In this document: piece by piece, positions 8,243-16,987 of the stretch
Numbering within the stretch: position 1 is the first letter of the stretch
How the letters are laid out: every line of letters begins with the position of its first letter
DNA from: Yoonia tamlensis
GTDB taxonomy: Bacteria > Pseudomonadota > Alphaproteobacteria > Rhodobacterales > Rhodobacteraceae
DNA length: 64,000 nucleotides
NCBI RefSeq assembly: GCF_900115105.1
Contig: NZ_FOYP01000001.1
Location: 1,700,097-1,764,096, forward strand
Direction: 5' to 3'
Program-made: the position numbers and the translations under genes
The notes under the pieces: generated by a model
What the model was told of the DNA's origin: nothing
The model's database searches: none
Seen by the model: only the letters and a program-made list of their open reading frames with translations

Positions 8243-9432
8243 CGGATTTTGCCGCGACCAAGGCCCAATTCGATCTGCCCGAAGGCATGATCTATCTGGA
8301 TGGCAATTCACTGGGGCCCCTGCCACAAGCGGCCAAAGCCCGCGTTGCGCAAGCGGTGGCGGATGAATGGGGGCAGATGCTGATTACTGGCTGGAACAAG
8401 GCCGGTTGGATGGCGCAGCCCACCGCATTGGGGGACCGTATCGGGCGGCTTATCGGTGCCGAACAGGGGCATGTGGTTCTGGGCGACACATTATCGGTCA
8501 AGGTCTATCAGGCCCTTGCCGCCGCCGTGGATCTGGTGCCCGACCGCCGCGTGATCCTGACCGATAGCGGCAATTTTCCGTCCGACATCTATATGGCCGA
8601 AGGGTTGATCAAATCGCTGGGGCGCGGATACGCGCTGCGCGTGGTTGCCCCCGAAGATGTCGCCGACGCCATCACGGATGACGTGGCCGTCCTAATGCTG
8701 ACCGAGGTCGACTACCGCAGCGGGCGCATGCATGACATGAAGGCGCTTACTGCCAAGGCGCATGCCGCAGGCGTGGTCACGGTTTGGGATCTGGCGCATT
8801 CAGCAGGCGCATTGCCCGTGGATGTCGCCGGATGCGGCGCAGATTTCGCGGTAGGCTGCACCTATAAATATCTTAATGGCGGGCCGGGCGCGCCTGCGTT
8901 TATTTATGTCGCACCTCGCCACATTGACCGCTGCCAGCCTGCGCTTTCGGGGTGGCTGGGGCATGCGGCGCCATTTGCCTTTGATCTGGATTACCGCCCC
9001 GGCACGGGGATTGAACGGATGCGCGTCGGCACCCCGCCTGTCTTGCAAATGGCCGCGCTTGGGTCCGCGCTCGATATTTGGGATCAAGTTGATATGCAGG
9101 CACTGCGTGCGGCTTCTATCGCCCTGTCTGAACAGTTTATCGCAGGGGTTGAAGCCACCTGCCCGATGCTGGTGCTTGCCAGCCCGCGCGACGCGGCGCT
9201 GCGCGGCAGTCAGGTATCGTTCCGTTTTGAACAGGGCTATGCCGCGATGCAGGCCTGTATTGCACGCGGGCTGGTCGGCGATTTTCGCGCGCCAGACATC
9301 ATGCGGTTTGGATTTACGCCTTTGTTTATTGACACCGACGACATCACCCGTGCCGTGAACATAGTGGCGGATGTGATGCAAAACCGGCTTTGGGATGATG
9401 CCAAATATCAGACCCGCGCCGCGGTGACCTAA
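8239..9432 (+). CDS. kynU: Kynureninase
   Basis: PLP enzyme (397 aa) that cleaves kynurenine to anthranilate and alanine in tryptophan catabolism. The N-terminal IYLDGNSLGPLP, the PLP lysine in GCTYKYLNGGPGAPAF near residue 215, and GWLGHAAPF with MRVGTPPVLQM are diagnostic. Length fits the family. The start codon overlaps the DUF1304 stop (ATGA). The stop overlaps the tail of the convergent BrkB-type gene by 4 bp. No tryptophan dioxygenase or formamidase gene is in the window, so the rest of the pathway must be elsewhere. Confidence 0.95.
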   Translation: MTDFAATKAQFDLPEGMIYLDGNSLGPLPQAAKARVAQAVADEWGQMLITGWNKAGWMAQPTALGDRIGRLIGAEQGHVVLGDTLSVKVYQALAAAVDLVPDRRVILTDSGNFPSDIYMAEGLIKSLGRGYALRVVAPEDVADAITDDVAVLMLTEVDYRSGRMHDMKALTAKAHAAGVVTVWDLAHSAGALPVDVAGCGADFAVGCTYKYLNGGPGAPAFIYVAPRHIDRCQPALSGWLGHAAPFAFDLDYRPGTGIERMRVGTPPVLQMAALGSALDIWDQVDMQALRAASIALSEQFIAGVEATCPMLVLASPRDAALRGSQVSFRFEQGYAAMQACIARGLVGDFRAPDIMRFGFTPLFIDTDDITRAVNIVADVMQNRLWDDAKYQTRAAVT

Positions 9433-10295
9433 GCCTCATCCAAGAACGACGTGTCCCCCGATGCGGGCGGCACGTCATAGCCGTGGATTTGCAAATTCAG
9501 CGCCGCCCCGAGCAAGATCAGATAGGCGGTGACATATAGCCACAAAAGCAGCCCGATGACCGCACCGATTGATCCGTAGACCTCGTTATAGCTGGCGAAA
9601 TTCGTCAGATAGAATGACAGCCCCAAAGAGGCCGCGATCCACAAGATCACCACAACAAATGCGCCGACCGTCATCCAACGGCCGCGCGGGCCGATGCGGG
9701 CCGGCCCAAAGCGGTACAAAAGGCTTAGGCCCATCATCAGCACCGAAAGCGCGATCAGCCAGCGCGCACCTTCTACGATCCATGCGGTTGATGCGGCAAC
9801 CGGCACAAACGCCAGCACAAGCGGCAGGATCACAACAGCAGTCAGCGCGACAATCGCCAAGGACACCAGCGCAATTGTCAGCGCAAAGGCAATCAACATT
9901 TGCAAAATACCGTTGCGCTGCCGCTGCCCCGCGATCGCGTTCAGCCCGCCGATCAACCCGCCGACCCCCGCCCGACACGACCAAAGCGCCAGCACGATCG
10001 ACACGACCGTCGCCCAGCCCAGCTTTTCGGGCGGGGCCATCACCAGCCGGTTCACTTGGGTCGATAGCAACCTGTAAGCATCTTGCGGGATGATTTCATC
10101 CATCAAAGCAAGCTGTTCTGCAATCACCAGCGGATCGGCCAGCAGCCCAAAAATAGCGATGACCGCCGCAATGCCCGGAAAAATGCCAAACATGCCAAAA
10201 AATGCAACGCCTGCCGCGATCAGCCCGAGGTGCTTTTTTCCGGCCATGTCCCAAACCGCATAAAGGACACGCCACAGCTGTTTGACCTTTGCCAT
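9429..10295 (-). CDS. YihY/BrkB-family inner-membrane protein
   Basis: A 288-residue membrane protein with six predicted helices, matching the YihY/virulence-factor BrkB family: HLGLIAAGVAFFGMFGIFPGIAA near the start, LWSCRAGVGGLIGGLNAI mid-protein, and YGSIGAVIGLLLWLYVTAYLILLGAALN at the end. The function of the family is unsettled (transport or envelope roles have been proposed). The ATG at 10295 with upstream AAGGG is chosen over a longer frame that adds 58 non-family residues. It is divergent from the P-loop kinase gene. Confidence 0.9.
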   Translation of the reverse strand: MAKVKQLWRVLYAVWDMAGKKHLGLIAAGVAFFGMFGIFPGIAAVIAIFGLLADPLVIAEQLALMDEIIPQDAYRLLSTQVNRLVMAPPEKLGWATVVSIVLALWSCRAGVGGLIGGLNAIAGQRQRNGILQMLIAFALTIALVSLAIVALTAVVILPLVLAFVPVAASTAWIVEGARWLIALSVLMMGLSLLYRFGPARIGPRGRWMTVGAFVVVILWIAASLGLSFYLTNFASYNEVYGSIGAVIGLLLWLYVTAYLILLGAALNLQIHGYDVPPASGDTSFLDEA

Positions 10296-10453
10296 TTCCG
10301 GCACCCTTAAACCTTTGCGTTCCGCTATACTTAGGCCATCACAGGCGCAATTACCACGCAGCACGGCACATCCGAAAATTTCATTCGCCAGCTCGCAAGT
10401 CTCGGGGTAGGCTTGGGTTAAGCGGCACAAAGCCCGCATACAGGCAGAGCATT

Positions 10454-11092
10454 TTGGACAAGTTGACACAGCATATTAACACGCTGGCAGAGCATCTCTT
10501 GCAGGTCGGGGACGCACGCCAGATCATCGCAATCACCGGCGCGCCGGCTTGCGGCAAATCCACATTGGCCATTGAACTGGCGCGGCGGTTGACTGCCCAG
10601 CGCCGTTCGGCGGTGGTGGTGCCGATGGACGGGTTCCATTTGGACAACGCGGTGCTGGCAGACATGGGGCTTGGCCCGCGCAAGGGTGCGCCCGAGACAT
10701 TTGACGCCGACGGGTTCATCCGGCTGGTCCACGCGCTGAAATCCGGCCGCGATGTTTATGCGCCGAAATTCGACCGCACCCGTGATCTTGCAATTGCAGG
10801 CGCGGTCAAAATTCCTGCGGCCACGCAATTTGTGATCGTCGAAGGCAATTATCTGATGTTCGATGAAAACCCATGGCGCGAACTTGTGCCGCTTTGGGAT
10901 GTCACTGCGCGGTTAGAGGTCGCGATGCCCGAATTGCGCGCCCGCCTGATCCACCGCTGGCTAAGCCTGAACCACACCCGCATGGTCGCCACAAGACGCG
11001 CCGAAGGCAATGATATTCCCAATGCGCAGCGCGTGGTCGATCGCGCCTTGCCCTGCGATTTCACGCTCGACGGGCAACCGCACCTTAGCTGA
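10454..11092 (+). CDS. P-loop nucleoside/sugar kinase-like protein
   Basis: About 212 residues with Walker A GAPACGKST near residue 33 and a uridine kinase/pantothenate kinase-like core: VVPMDGFHLDN, GAPETFDADGF, YAPKFDRTRD, VIVEGNYLMFDE, RWLSLNHT. This resembles the FrcK/YggC group of small-molecule kinases. No ATG exists before the Walker motif, so a TTG at 10454 with AGGCAGAG upstream is the likely start. The 3' end overlaps the convergent TRAP permease gene by 8 bp. The substrate is unknown. Confidence 0.8.
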   Translation: MDKLTQHINTLAEHLLQVGDARQIIAITGAPACGKSTLAIELARRLTAQRRSAVVVPMDGFHLDNAVLADMGLGPRKGAPETFDADGFIRLVHALKSGRDVYAPKFDRTRDLAIAGAVKIPAATQFVIVEGNYLMFDENPWRELVPLWDVTARLEVAMPELRARLIHRWLSLNHTRMVATRRAEGNDIPNAQRVVDRALPCDFTLDGQPHLS

Positions 11093-12401
11093 TCCACACC
11101 AGCGTCAGCGCCGGAAACAATAGCAAAAGCGCCACGCGCACAATATCCGAACAGACAAAATACAGCACCGCGCGATAGGTCTGGGATATCGGCGTGTTGC
11201 GATCCATGTTGTTGATAATAAACAGGTTCATACCCACAGGCGGGGTGATTAACCCGACTTCGACCACGATCAGGACGATGATCCCGAACCAGATCGCGAC
11301 CTGTTCGGTTGTCATCCCGAAATCCAGCCCACTGATCACCGGCCACAGGATCGGCACGGTCAACAGGATCATCGAAAGGCTGTCCATCAGACAGCCCAAG
11401 ACCAGATAGCTGAGCAGAATAAGGATCATCACCATCCACGGGTTGAACCCCTGCGAGGTGACCCAAGTCGCCAGTTCTTGCGGCACATGGGTGAGCGCCA
11501 GAAACCCGTTATAAAACGCCGCCCCCAGCACGATAAAAAAGATCATCCCGCTGCCTGTCGCCGTCTCGATGATCGCACCGCGTAGCGCAGTCCAGTTTAG
11601 GCTGCCTGCAAACAGCGCAATCAGCGCTGTGCCTGCTGCGCCAACAGCGGCCCCTTCGGTGGGGGTGAACCAACCTTGGTAAATGCCGCCCACAACCAGC
11701 CCGAAGACCGCAACGACCGGCCAGACGGCGCCCATCGCCTTGATCCGCGCGCGATATGGCATCGGTGCTTGGGTGCCTGCCGCATCTGGGTGGCGGCGCA
11801 CATAGATTGCGATGGTGATCATATAGCCAAGGGCCGCCAGGATGCCGGGGATAATCGCCGCTGCGAACAGTTTGGCGATATTCTGGTCGGTCAACATAGC
11901 ATAGATGACCAAAATCACCGAAGGCGGGATCAAAATGCCCAATGTCCCGCCTGCTGCCAGTGTCGCGGTCGAAAACCCGCCCGCATAGCCGAACTTGCGC
12001 AACTCTGGCAGGGCGACCCTGCTCATGGTGGCGGCGGTGGCAAGCGATGATCCGCAGATCGCACCGAACCCTGCGCAGGCCCCGACCGCGGCCATTGCCA
12101 TACCGCCCTTGCGGTGGCCAAGCCACGCCTGTGCTGCGCGAAACAATGCTTGGGACATGCCTGACAGGGTTGCAAATTGCCCCATCAACAAGAACATCGG
12201 GATGATCGACAGGTTGTAATTGGAAAAGGTCGCATAGGTTTCGGATTTCAGCCGCGCCATGAATACGGTGGTGCCATCCGTGGCCAGATACAGCCCGCCA
12301 ATGCCGCAGATCAACATCGCCAGCCCGATCGGCGCGCGCGCAAAGATCAGCACCAAAAGCACCGGAAACGACAGGTAACCAAGGGCAAGATCACTCAGCA
12401 T
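11085..12401 (-). CDS. TRAP transporter large permease (DctM family)
   Basis: Large membrane subunit (438 aa, about 12 helices) of a tripartite ATP-independent periplasmic transporter driven by a sodium or proton gradient. Family features include FARAPIGLAMLICGIGGLY, GACAGFGAICGSSLATAATM, AGGTLGILIPPSVILVIYAM and GLITPPVGMNLFIINN. The ATG at 12401 follows GGAGGGCGG. It overlaps the small permease gene by 11 bp. No solute-binding DctP gene lies next to the pair, so the substrate (typically an organic acid) cannot be inferred. Confidence 0.93.
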   Translation of the reverse strand: MLSDLALGYLSFPVLLVLIFARAPIGLAMLICGIGGLYLATDGTTVFMARLKSETYATFSNYNLSIIPMFLLMGQFATLSGMSQALFRAAQAWLGHRKGGMAMAAVGACAGFGAICGSSLATAATMSRVALPELRKFGYAGGFSTATLAAGGTLGILIPPSVILVIYAMLTDQNIAKLFAAAIIPGILAALGYMITIAIYVRRHPDAAGTQAPMPYRARIKAMGAVWPVVAVFGLVVGGIYQGWFTPTEGAAVGAAGTALIALFAGSLNWTALRGAIIETATGSGMIFFIVLGAAFYNGFLALTHVPQELATWVTSQGFNPWMVMILILLSYLVLGCLMDSLSMILLTVPILWPVISGLDFGMTTEQVAIWFGIIVLIVVEVGLITPPVGMNLFIINNMDRNTPISQTYRAVLYFVCSDIVRVALLLLFPALTLVWIS

Positions 12402-12942
12402 CGGCCCGCCCTCCCATGATCTGCACCGCCGCGCAATAGGCGCTGACACAACAGGCAATGACCGCCGCGCCAAAACAGGCCGCATAGGCCCACCAGACCG
12501 GAAACTGGATCAGATAGCTGGTGTCGCCATAGCGGTATTTATCTTGCAGCCCGTCAAACAGCCGCCAGCTGATCAGCAACATAATGGCCAGCATCACAAG
12601 CGCCCAGAACGCATCCATCTGCTGTCGGGTATTGGCCGAAAGCCCCGTCGTAAACACATCAACACGCGCATGTGCGCCCGATAGTTGTGTGATCGGCAAG
12701 AACGCAAAAACGGCAAAGGCAGTACCGGCTTCGACCAGTTCAAAATCGCCAAGGATCGGCCCCAGCCCCCGCGCCAGCAGCCAATCACCGGCCGCCCCCA
12801 GATAGCCTGCATGTGCCAGATCCCCCAGCGCGCGCCCGCCGACACTGACACAAACAGCGCCAATAACCGCACAAAGCGCGATCCCGCCCAGCAGCGCCAT
12901 GGTTCTGGCGCAAAAACCTATCACACGGTGGGCGATCATCAT
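12391..12942 (-). CDS. TRAP transporter small permease (DctQ family)
   Basis: A 183-residue four-helix subunit that pairs with the downstream DctM-type permease. Hydrophobic segments lie near residues 15-35, 70-90, 110-130 and 150-175. The DctQ-like region includes FLPITQLSGAHARVDVF and WRLFDGLQDKYRYGDTSYLIQFPVWW. It is the first gene of the pair. The usual periplasmic binding protein gene is missing on both sides. Confidence 0.88.
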   Translation of the reverse strand: MMIAHRVIGFCARTMALLGGIALCAVIGAVCVSVGGRALGDLAHAGYLGAAGDWLLARGLGPILGDFELVEAGTAFAVFAFLPITQLSGAHARVDVFTTGLSANTRQQMDAFWALVMLAIMLLISWRLFDGLQDKYRYGDTSYLIQFPVWWAYAACFGAAVIACCVSAYCAAVQIMGGRADAE

Positions 12943-13073
12943 TTTATCGCTTTTTGGCTTTCGGGGTGGGACTGCAAAGCAAATGCACCATCACGTGATT
13001 TCTATGTTTATTGCGTTGTTTTGACACCGGCACTACCCTATTTACGTCTCACGCGATAGCTTCGCGCTTAACT

Positions 13074-13090
13074 GGGGGCAAGCCCCCTTT
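13074..13090. repeat. GC-rich hairpin in the leader of pqiA1
   Basis: Perfect 6-bp stem GGGGGC/GCCCCC with an AA loop followed by TTT, preceded by a second short CGCG hairpin. It sits in the 170-bp gap between the divergent DctQ and PqiA genes. It may be a REP-like element of the genome or a weak attenuator. The T-run is too short for a confident terminator. Confidence 0.35.
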
Positions 13091-13112
13091 GCAGATCAGG
13101 ATAGTGATAACC

Positions 13113-13742
13113 TTGTCGCAGTCATTGCCACCCCTTGATGATCTGGTTGCCTGCCATCATTGCGATACGTTGCATGTCGCACAGGATCTTCCCGATCGGG
13201 CCCGTGCCTATTGCCAGCGCTGCGGGTCGGTCATGATGACCACCCAGTCGACGGCAATTGCGCGTGTGCTCAGCCTTGCGATAACGGCGTTTGTCTTGCT
13301 GATTGCAGCGATCAGTTTTCCGTTTTTGGCGCTGGATGCCAAAGGGTTACATAACACAACTTCGGTGATTGATGCGGTACTTGCCTTTAATGAAGGCTAT
13401 GCATTTCCGCTCGCTGTTGCTGTGGCTTTCTTTATTATCATCATCCCGCTGACGCGGTTGGGAGCGCTGATCTACGCGCTGGGACCGCTTGCGCGTGACA
13501 AGCCTGCGCATGCTGGTGCCAAACGCGCCTTCGGGCTTGCCGAACAACTGCGCCCGTGGAGCATGGCCGAAATTTTTATCGTCGGGGTCACTGTGGCCCT
13601 GATCAAAGTGGCCGGCCTTGCGGCGGTCACAATCGGGCCCGCGTTCTGGGCTTTTGCGGGGGTGGTGATTGTCACCGTTCTCAAGGATCAAATGATTTGC
13701 AGGTATTCGATTTGGGAAGCACTGGAACAACAGCCGGATTGA
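13113..13742 (+). CDS. Paraquat-inducible protein A family, first half
   Basis: A 209-residue PqiA-domain membrane protein. The N-terminus has two CxxC pairs (CHHC and CQRC) as in PqiA/LetA zinc-ribbon segments, followed by four helices and the PqiA-type motif PWSMAEIFIVGVTVALIKVAGLAAVTIGP. The family works with MCE proteins in intermembrane lipid transport. No ATG is available. The TTG at 13113, 11 nt after AGGA, is chosen, with GTG at 13104 as an alternative. The stop overlaps the next start (TTGA). In enterics the two PqiA domains are one protein; here they are two genes. Confidence 0.85.
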   Translation: MSQSLPPLDDLVACHHCDTLHVAQDLPDRARAYCQRCGSVMMTTQSTAIARVLSLAITAFVLLIAAISFPFLALDAKGLHNTTSVIDAVLAFNEGYAFPLAVAVAFFIIIIPLTRLGALIYALGPLARDKPAHAGAKRAFGLAEQLRPWSMAEIFIVGVTVALIKVAGLAAVTIGPAFWAFAGVVIVTVLKDQMICRYSIWEALEQQPD

Positions 13743-14338
13743 TCACCGCACGCAACGCAGGGCTGGTTGCATGCCAGCGGTGCGGGCAGGTGCATGCAAT
13801 CGGAACAGCCTATTGCAAACGTTGCGAAGGGCGATTGCAAAGCCGCGACACGCAAAGCCTGCAAAAGGTCTGGGCCTGGCTGATCGCCGGAATAATTGCC
13901 TATTTTCCGGCAAATATCTATCCGATGCTGCTGACCAATACATTGGTGGAACATTCCGAAAGCACAATCATCGGCGGGGCGGTGGACCTGATGCATCACG
14001 GGGCAATCGGCATTGCGCTAATCGTGCTTTTTGCATCGGTGGTTATCCCGATTGGCAAGTTTGGGGCAATTATTTATCTTGCCCTAAGCGTCCAAAGCAA
14101 ATCGGCCCGTAACCCCCATGAACGTCACAAAGCCTATGAACTTGTCGAATTTATCGGGCGCTGGTCGATGATCGACGTTTTTGTTGTTGCGATCCTTTCG
14201 GCCATGGTCCAACTGAACACAGTTGCCACCATCAACCCAGGTATCGCTGCACTTAGCTTTGCGTTATCAGTTATATTCACGATGCTATCGGCGCAAAGCT
14301 TTGACTCGCGCCTTATTTGGGATGCCGACAAACCATGA
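13739..14338 (+). CDS. Paraquat-inducible protein A family, second half
   Basis: The second PqiA-domain protein (about 199 aa), again with a zinc-ribbon start (CQRC and CKRC) and four helices, including AYFPANIYPMLLTN and EFIGRWSMIDVFVVAILSAMVQ, the conserved PqiA signature. The TTG at 13739 overlaps the previous TGA and implies translational coupling; another in-frame TTG lies at 13712. It overlaps pqiB by four bases. Each half has its own cysteines and complete membrane domain, so this is a split family arrangement and not a frameshifted gene. Confidence 0.85.
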   Translation: MITARNAGLVACQRCGQVHAIGTAYCKRCEGRLQSRDTQSLQKVWAWLIAGIIAYFPANIYPMLLTNTLVEHSESTIIGGAVDLMHHGAIGIALIVLFASVVIPIGKFGAIIYLALSVQSKSARNPHERHKAYELVEFIGRWSMIDVFVVAILSAMVQLNTVATINPGIAALSFALSVIFTMLSAQSFDSRLIWDADKP

Positions 14339-16428
14339 CCGACACAAATCCGCCTCGCCCTGCACGTCTAGACGTGCGTCCGGTCAAGCGCCCGATCTGG
14401 CAACGGTTTTCTTTGGTCTGGCTTGCGCCGGTGCTGGCGCTTGCGGTCTCGCTGGGTGCGGCGTGGAAGAACTATGCCGATCGTGGCACGCTGATTGTCA
14501 TCAGCTTTGAAAATGCCGCCGGCGTTGCGGCGGGCGAAACGTTGATCAAATACCGCGACGTCACTGTCGGCAAAGTCGAAACTGTCGAATTTGCGCCCGG
14601 TCTTGGCGATGTGCTTGTGCATGCGCGGATCGACAAGGATGTCGCCCCCTATCTGGATGATGATGCCGAATTCTGGGTGGTCCGCCCCGATGTCTCTGTG
14701 CGCGGGATTACCGGGCTCGATACAGTGCTGTCTGGCGTTTATATTCAAGGCAACTGGGACACCGAGGCCGATGTCGCCCAGTTTGAATTCACCGGCCTTG
14801 AACGCCCGACCCTGACCCTTGCAGGTCAGGACGGCACACGTATTATTCTGCGCGCAACCGACGGCAGCACCGTATCTGCGGGCGCGCCTGTGCTGCACAA
14901 GGGGATCGAGGTCGGCTATCTTGAAACCCCTGAACTGAATTTTGACGGCAGCGAAGTTATCGTCGCGGCCTTTATCGAAAGCCCCTACGACCGCCGGATC
15001 ACAACAAGCACCCGTTTTTGGGATACGTCGGGCTTCTCGGTTTCATTTGGTGCCGGCGGGGTTTCATTGAACGTGAATTCGCTTGCCTCGTTGATCGAAG
15101 GCGGGGTTGCTTTTGACACAGTCGTATCAGGCGGTGCCACCATCGATGACGGGCATCTGTTTTCTATTTTCAATAACGAACAATCCGCCCGCGAAAGCCT
15201 GTTCACCGATCCCGATGCTGAATTGCTGCATGTCGCCGTCCTGTTCGAAGAATCCGTCAGCGGCCTGACAGTCGGATCCGAGGTCCGGTTCCAAGGGATC
15301 CGCGTCGGCGAGGTTTCCGAGATCAGCGCGATTGTTGTCGGCGAAGGCGATACTGCACAGGTCCGGCTGCAAACTGTTCTCGCGATCGAACCTGCGCGGC
15401 TAGGTATGCCCGCAGGATCGACCAATGATGATGCGATTGCGCTTTTGTCTGATTTCGTGTCCCGCGGGCTGCGCGCCCGTATGGTGACCGGCAATATTCT
15501 GTCAGGCTCATTGATGATCCAACTGGCCGAAATCGAGGATGCGCTGCCCGCCATTATGACCCGCGCGGTCGGCCCCTACCCCGTCATCCCGACCACGGAT
15601 TCGCAAATTTCGGATGTGGCCGCCACCGCCGAAGGCGTTCTGGCGCGGATCAATGCGCTTCCGGTCGAAGAACTGATGGATGGCGCGATTGATCTGATGG
15701 ACAGTCTGGAACGGCTGGCTAACGACGACAGCACCCGTCAGGCACCGCAATCGCTGGTCGCGCTGCTGGATGAAAGCCGCGCATTGATTGCCAATGACGA
15801 TTTGCAAAACGTGCCTGCGGACCTGCGCGCCGTGATTGCGGAACTCGATTCCATCGTGGCCCGCGCCAATGAACTGGACATTGTGGGTGATATTGACGGC
15901 GTTGTTGCCAGCGCCGCGCAAACCGTTGCCAGCATCCAAACCGCCACACAAAACCTGCCGCAGATCACCGCCAACATCGAAGCCCTGACCGCCAAGGCCA
16001 ATGCGCTCGAGCTTGAGGCGCTTGTGGCATCAGCGGGCAGCACGCTTGATTCCATCGACGCACTGATCGCCAGCGACGACACGATGGACCTGCCTGGCAC
16101 GGTGAATGGCGCGCTTGATGAAATGCGCGTATTTCTGGCCGAGGTCCGCGAAGGCGGGGCCATCGAAAACGTCAACGCCGTGCTTGCATCCGCGAATGAG
16201 GCCGCCCAAGCCGTCGAAGAGGCGGTCGCGGGCCTGCCCGAACTATCCGCGCGCGCCAACAGCCTTGTCGCGCAAACCCAAGCCGTGATCGAAAGCTATG
16301 GCGAACGATCGCGCTTTAACGCCGAAACCATGGCGACGCTGCGCGATATCCAATCTGCGGCAGATGCGCTGACCGCGCTTGCACGCACCATTCAACGCAA
16401 CCCAAGTTCACTGCTGACAGGACGTTAA
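14335..16428 (+). CDS. pqiB: MCE-domain protein PqiB (intermembrane lipid transport)
   Basis: A 697-residue inner-membrane-anchored protein. One N-terminal helix (about residues 30-48) is followed by three MCE/MlaD repeats starting near 55 (VISFENAAGVAAGETLIKYRDVTVGKV), 165 and 290 (ESVSGLTVGSEVRFQGIRVGEV). A long helical C-terminal region with repeated S/A-x-x-I-x-x-L units follows. In known PqiB the MCE rings and helical tube bridge the periplasm for lipid movement. The start overlaps the preceding gene (ATGA), and pqiC follows after 1 bp. E. coli PqiB is shorter (about 546 aa); the extra length is in the helical tail. Confidence 0.93.
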   Translation: MTDTNPPRPARLDVRPVKRPIWQRFSLVWLAPVLALAVSLGAAWKNYADRGTLIVISFENAAGVAAGETLIKYRDVTVGKVETVEFAPGLGDVLVHARIDKDVAPYLDDDAEFWVVRPDVSVRGITGLDTVLSGVYIQGNWDTEADVAQFEFTGLERPTLTLAGQDGTRIILRATDGSTVSAGAPVLHKGIEVGYLETPELNFDGSEVIVAAFIESPYDRRITTSTRFWDTSGFSVSFGAGGVSLNVNSLASLIEGGVAFDTVVSGGATIDDGHLFSIFNNEQSARESLFTDPDAELLHVAVLFEESVSGLTVGSEVRFQGIRVGEVSEISAIVVGEGDTAQVRLQTVLAIEPARLGMPAGSTNDDAIALLSDFVSRGLRARMVTGNILSGSLMIQLAEIEDALPAIMTRAVGPYPVIPTTDSQISDVAATAEGVLARINALPVEELMDGAIDLMDSLERLANDDSTRQAPQSLVALLDESRALIANDDLQNVPADLRAVIAELDSIVARANELDIVGDIDGVVASAAQTVASIQTATQNLPQITANIEALTAKANALELEALVASAGSTLDSIDALIASDDTMDLPGTVNGALDEMRVFLAEVREGGAIENVNAVLASANEAAQAVEEAVAGLPELSARANSLVAQTQAVIESYGERSRFNAETMATLRDIQSAADALTALARTIQRNPSSLLTGR

Positions 16429-16429
16429 A

Positions 16430-16987
16430 ATGCTCAAAAATGTAACAATCCTTGCCGTTGCCGCTTTGGCCGCCTGTTCTGCCCCTGCCGACCGTCTTGC
16501 ACTGACAGCAGCGCCGTCAGCGCTTGAATTGCGCCCGCTTGTGCGCAGCGCGATGGTGCGCACCGTGTCATTGCCGACCTATGCCGCCGCCGAAGAAATC
16601 GCCACACAAACCGCCGAAGGGTTGATTGCAACCGATGACAGCGTGCTTTGGGCGGATGATCCGCAGCGCGCGATCACCTTGGTCATTGCCGATACGTTGG
16701 GCGATATTCTGAACACCGATGTCGGCCCCGATCCTTGGCCCTTTGTCGGGCTTCCAGACGTTGCGATTGATATTCGGGTCACCCAGATGCTGGCAGGTGC
16801 CGACGGGCAGTTCCGCCTGTCCGGCCAGTTTTTTGTCGGGGGTGACGGGATCGATTTTCGCAATAGCGCGCACCGCTTTGCGATCAGCCAGCCGATGCCG
16901 GATCAGTCTTTGTCCAGCATCGCGACCGCACAGGCCGCCGCGTTGCTGGTATTGTCAGAAGACATTGCGCGCACGCTAGCCCGCTAG
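16430..16987 (+). CDS. pqiC: PqiC-like outer-membrane lipoprotein (ABC-type transport auxiliary)
   Basis: A 185-residue lipoprotein with signal sequence and lipobox VAALAAC at the N-terminus; Cys16 would be lipidated. The body fits the PqiC/DUF330 family: LRPLVRSAMVRTVSLPTYAAAEEIATQT, WADDPQRAITLVIADTLG, ending in a Ser/Ala-rich helix. It is the last gene of the pqi operon, 1 bp after pqiB, and its tail overlaps the convergent dehydrogenase gene by 12 bp. It is inferred to anchor the PqiB tube at the outer membrane. Confidence 0.88.
   Translation: MLKNVTILAVAALAACSAPADRLALTAAPSALELRPLVRSAMVRTVSLPTYAAAEEIATQTAEGLIATDDSVLWADDPQRAITLVIADTLGDILNTDVGPDPWPFVGLPDVAIDIRVTQMLAGADGQFRLSGQFFVGGDGIDFRNSAHRFAISQPMPDQSLSSIATAQAAALLVLSEDIARTLAR

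Noticed and set aside
11509..12126. 205-codon minus-strand frame in another register within the DctM gene
   Set aside because: A shadow of the TRAP permease gene with Arg/Gly-rich, non-protein-like composition.
13113..14338. Frameshift or broken single pqiA gene
   Set aside because: Each half has complete zinc-ribbon cysteines, membrane helices and family motifs, and the junction is a typical coupled TTGA overlap.
14368..16259. Long antisense frames within pqiB
   Set aside because: They arise from the GC-rich codon pattern of the real gene and lack start signals or family features.
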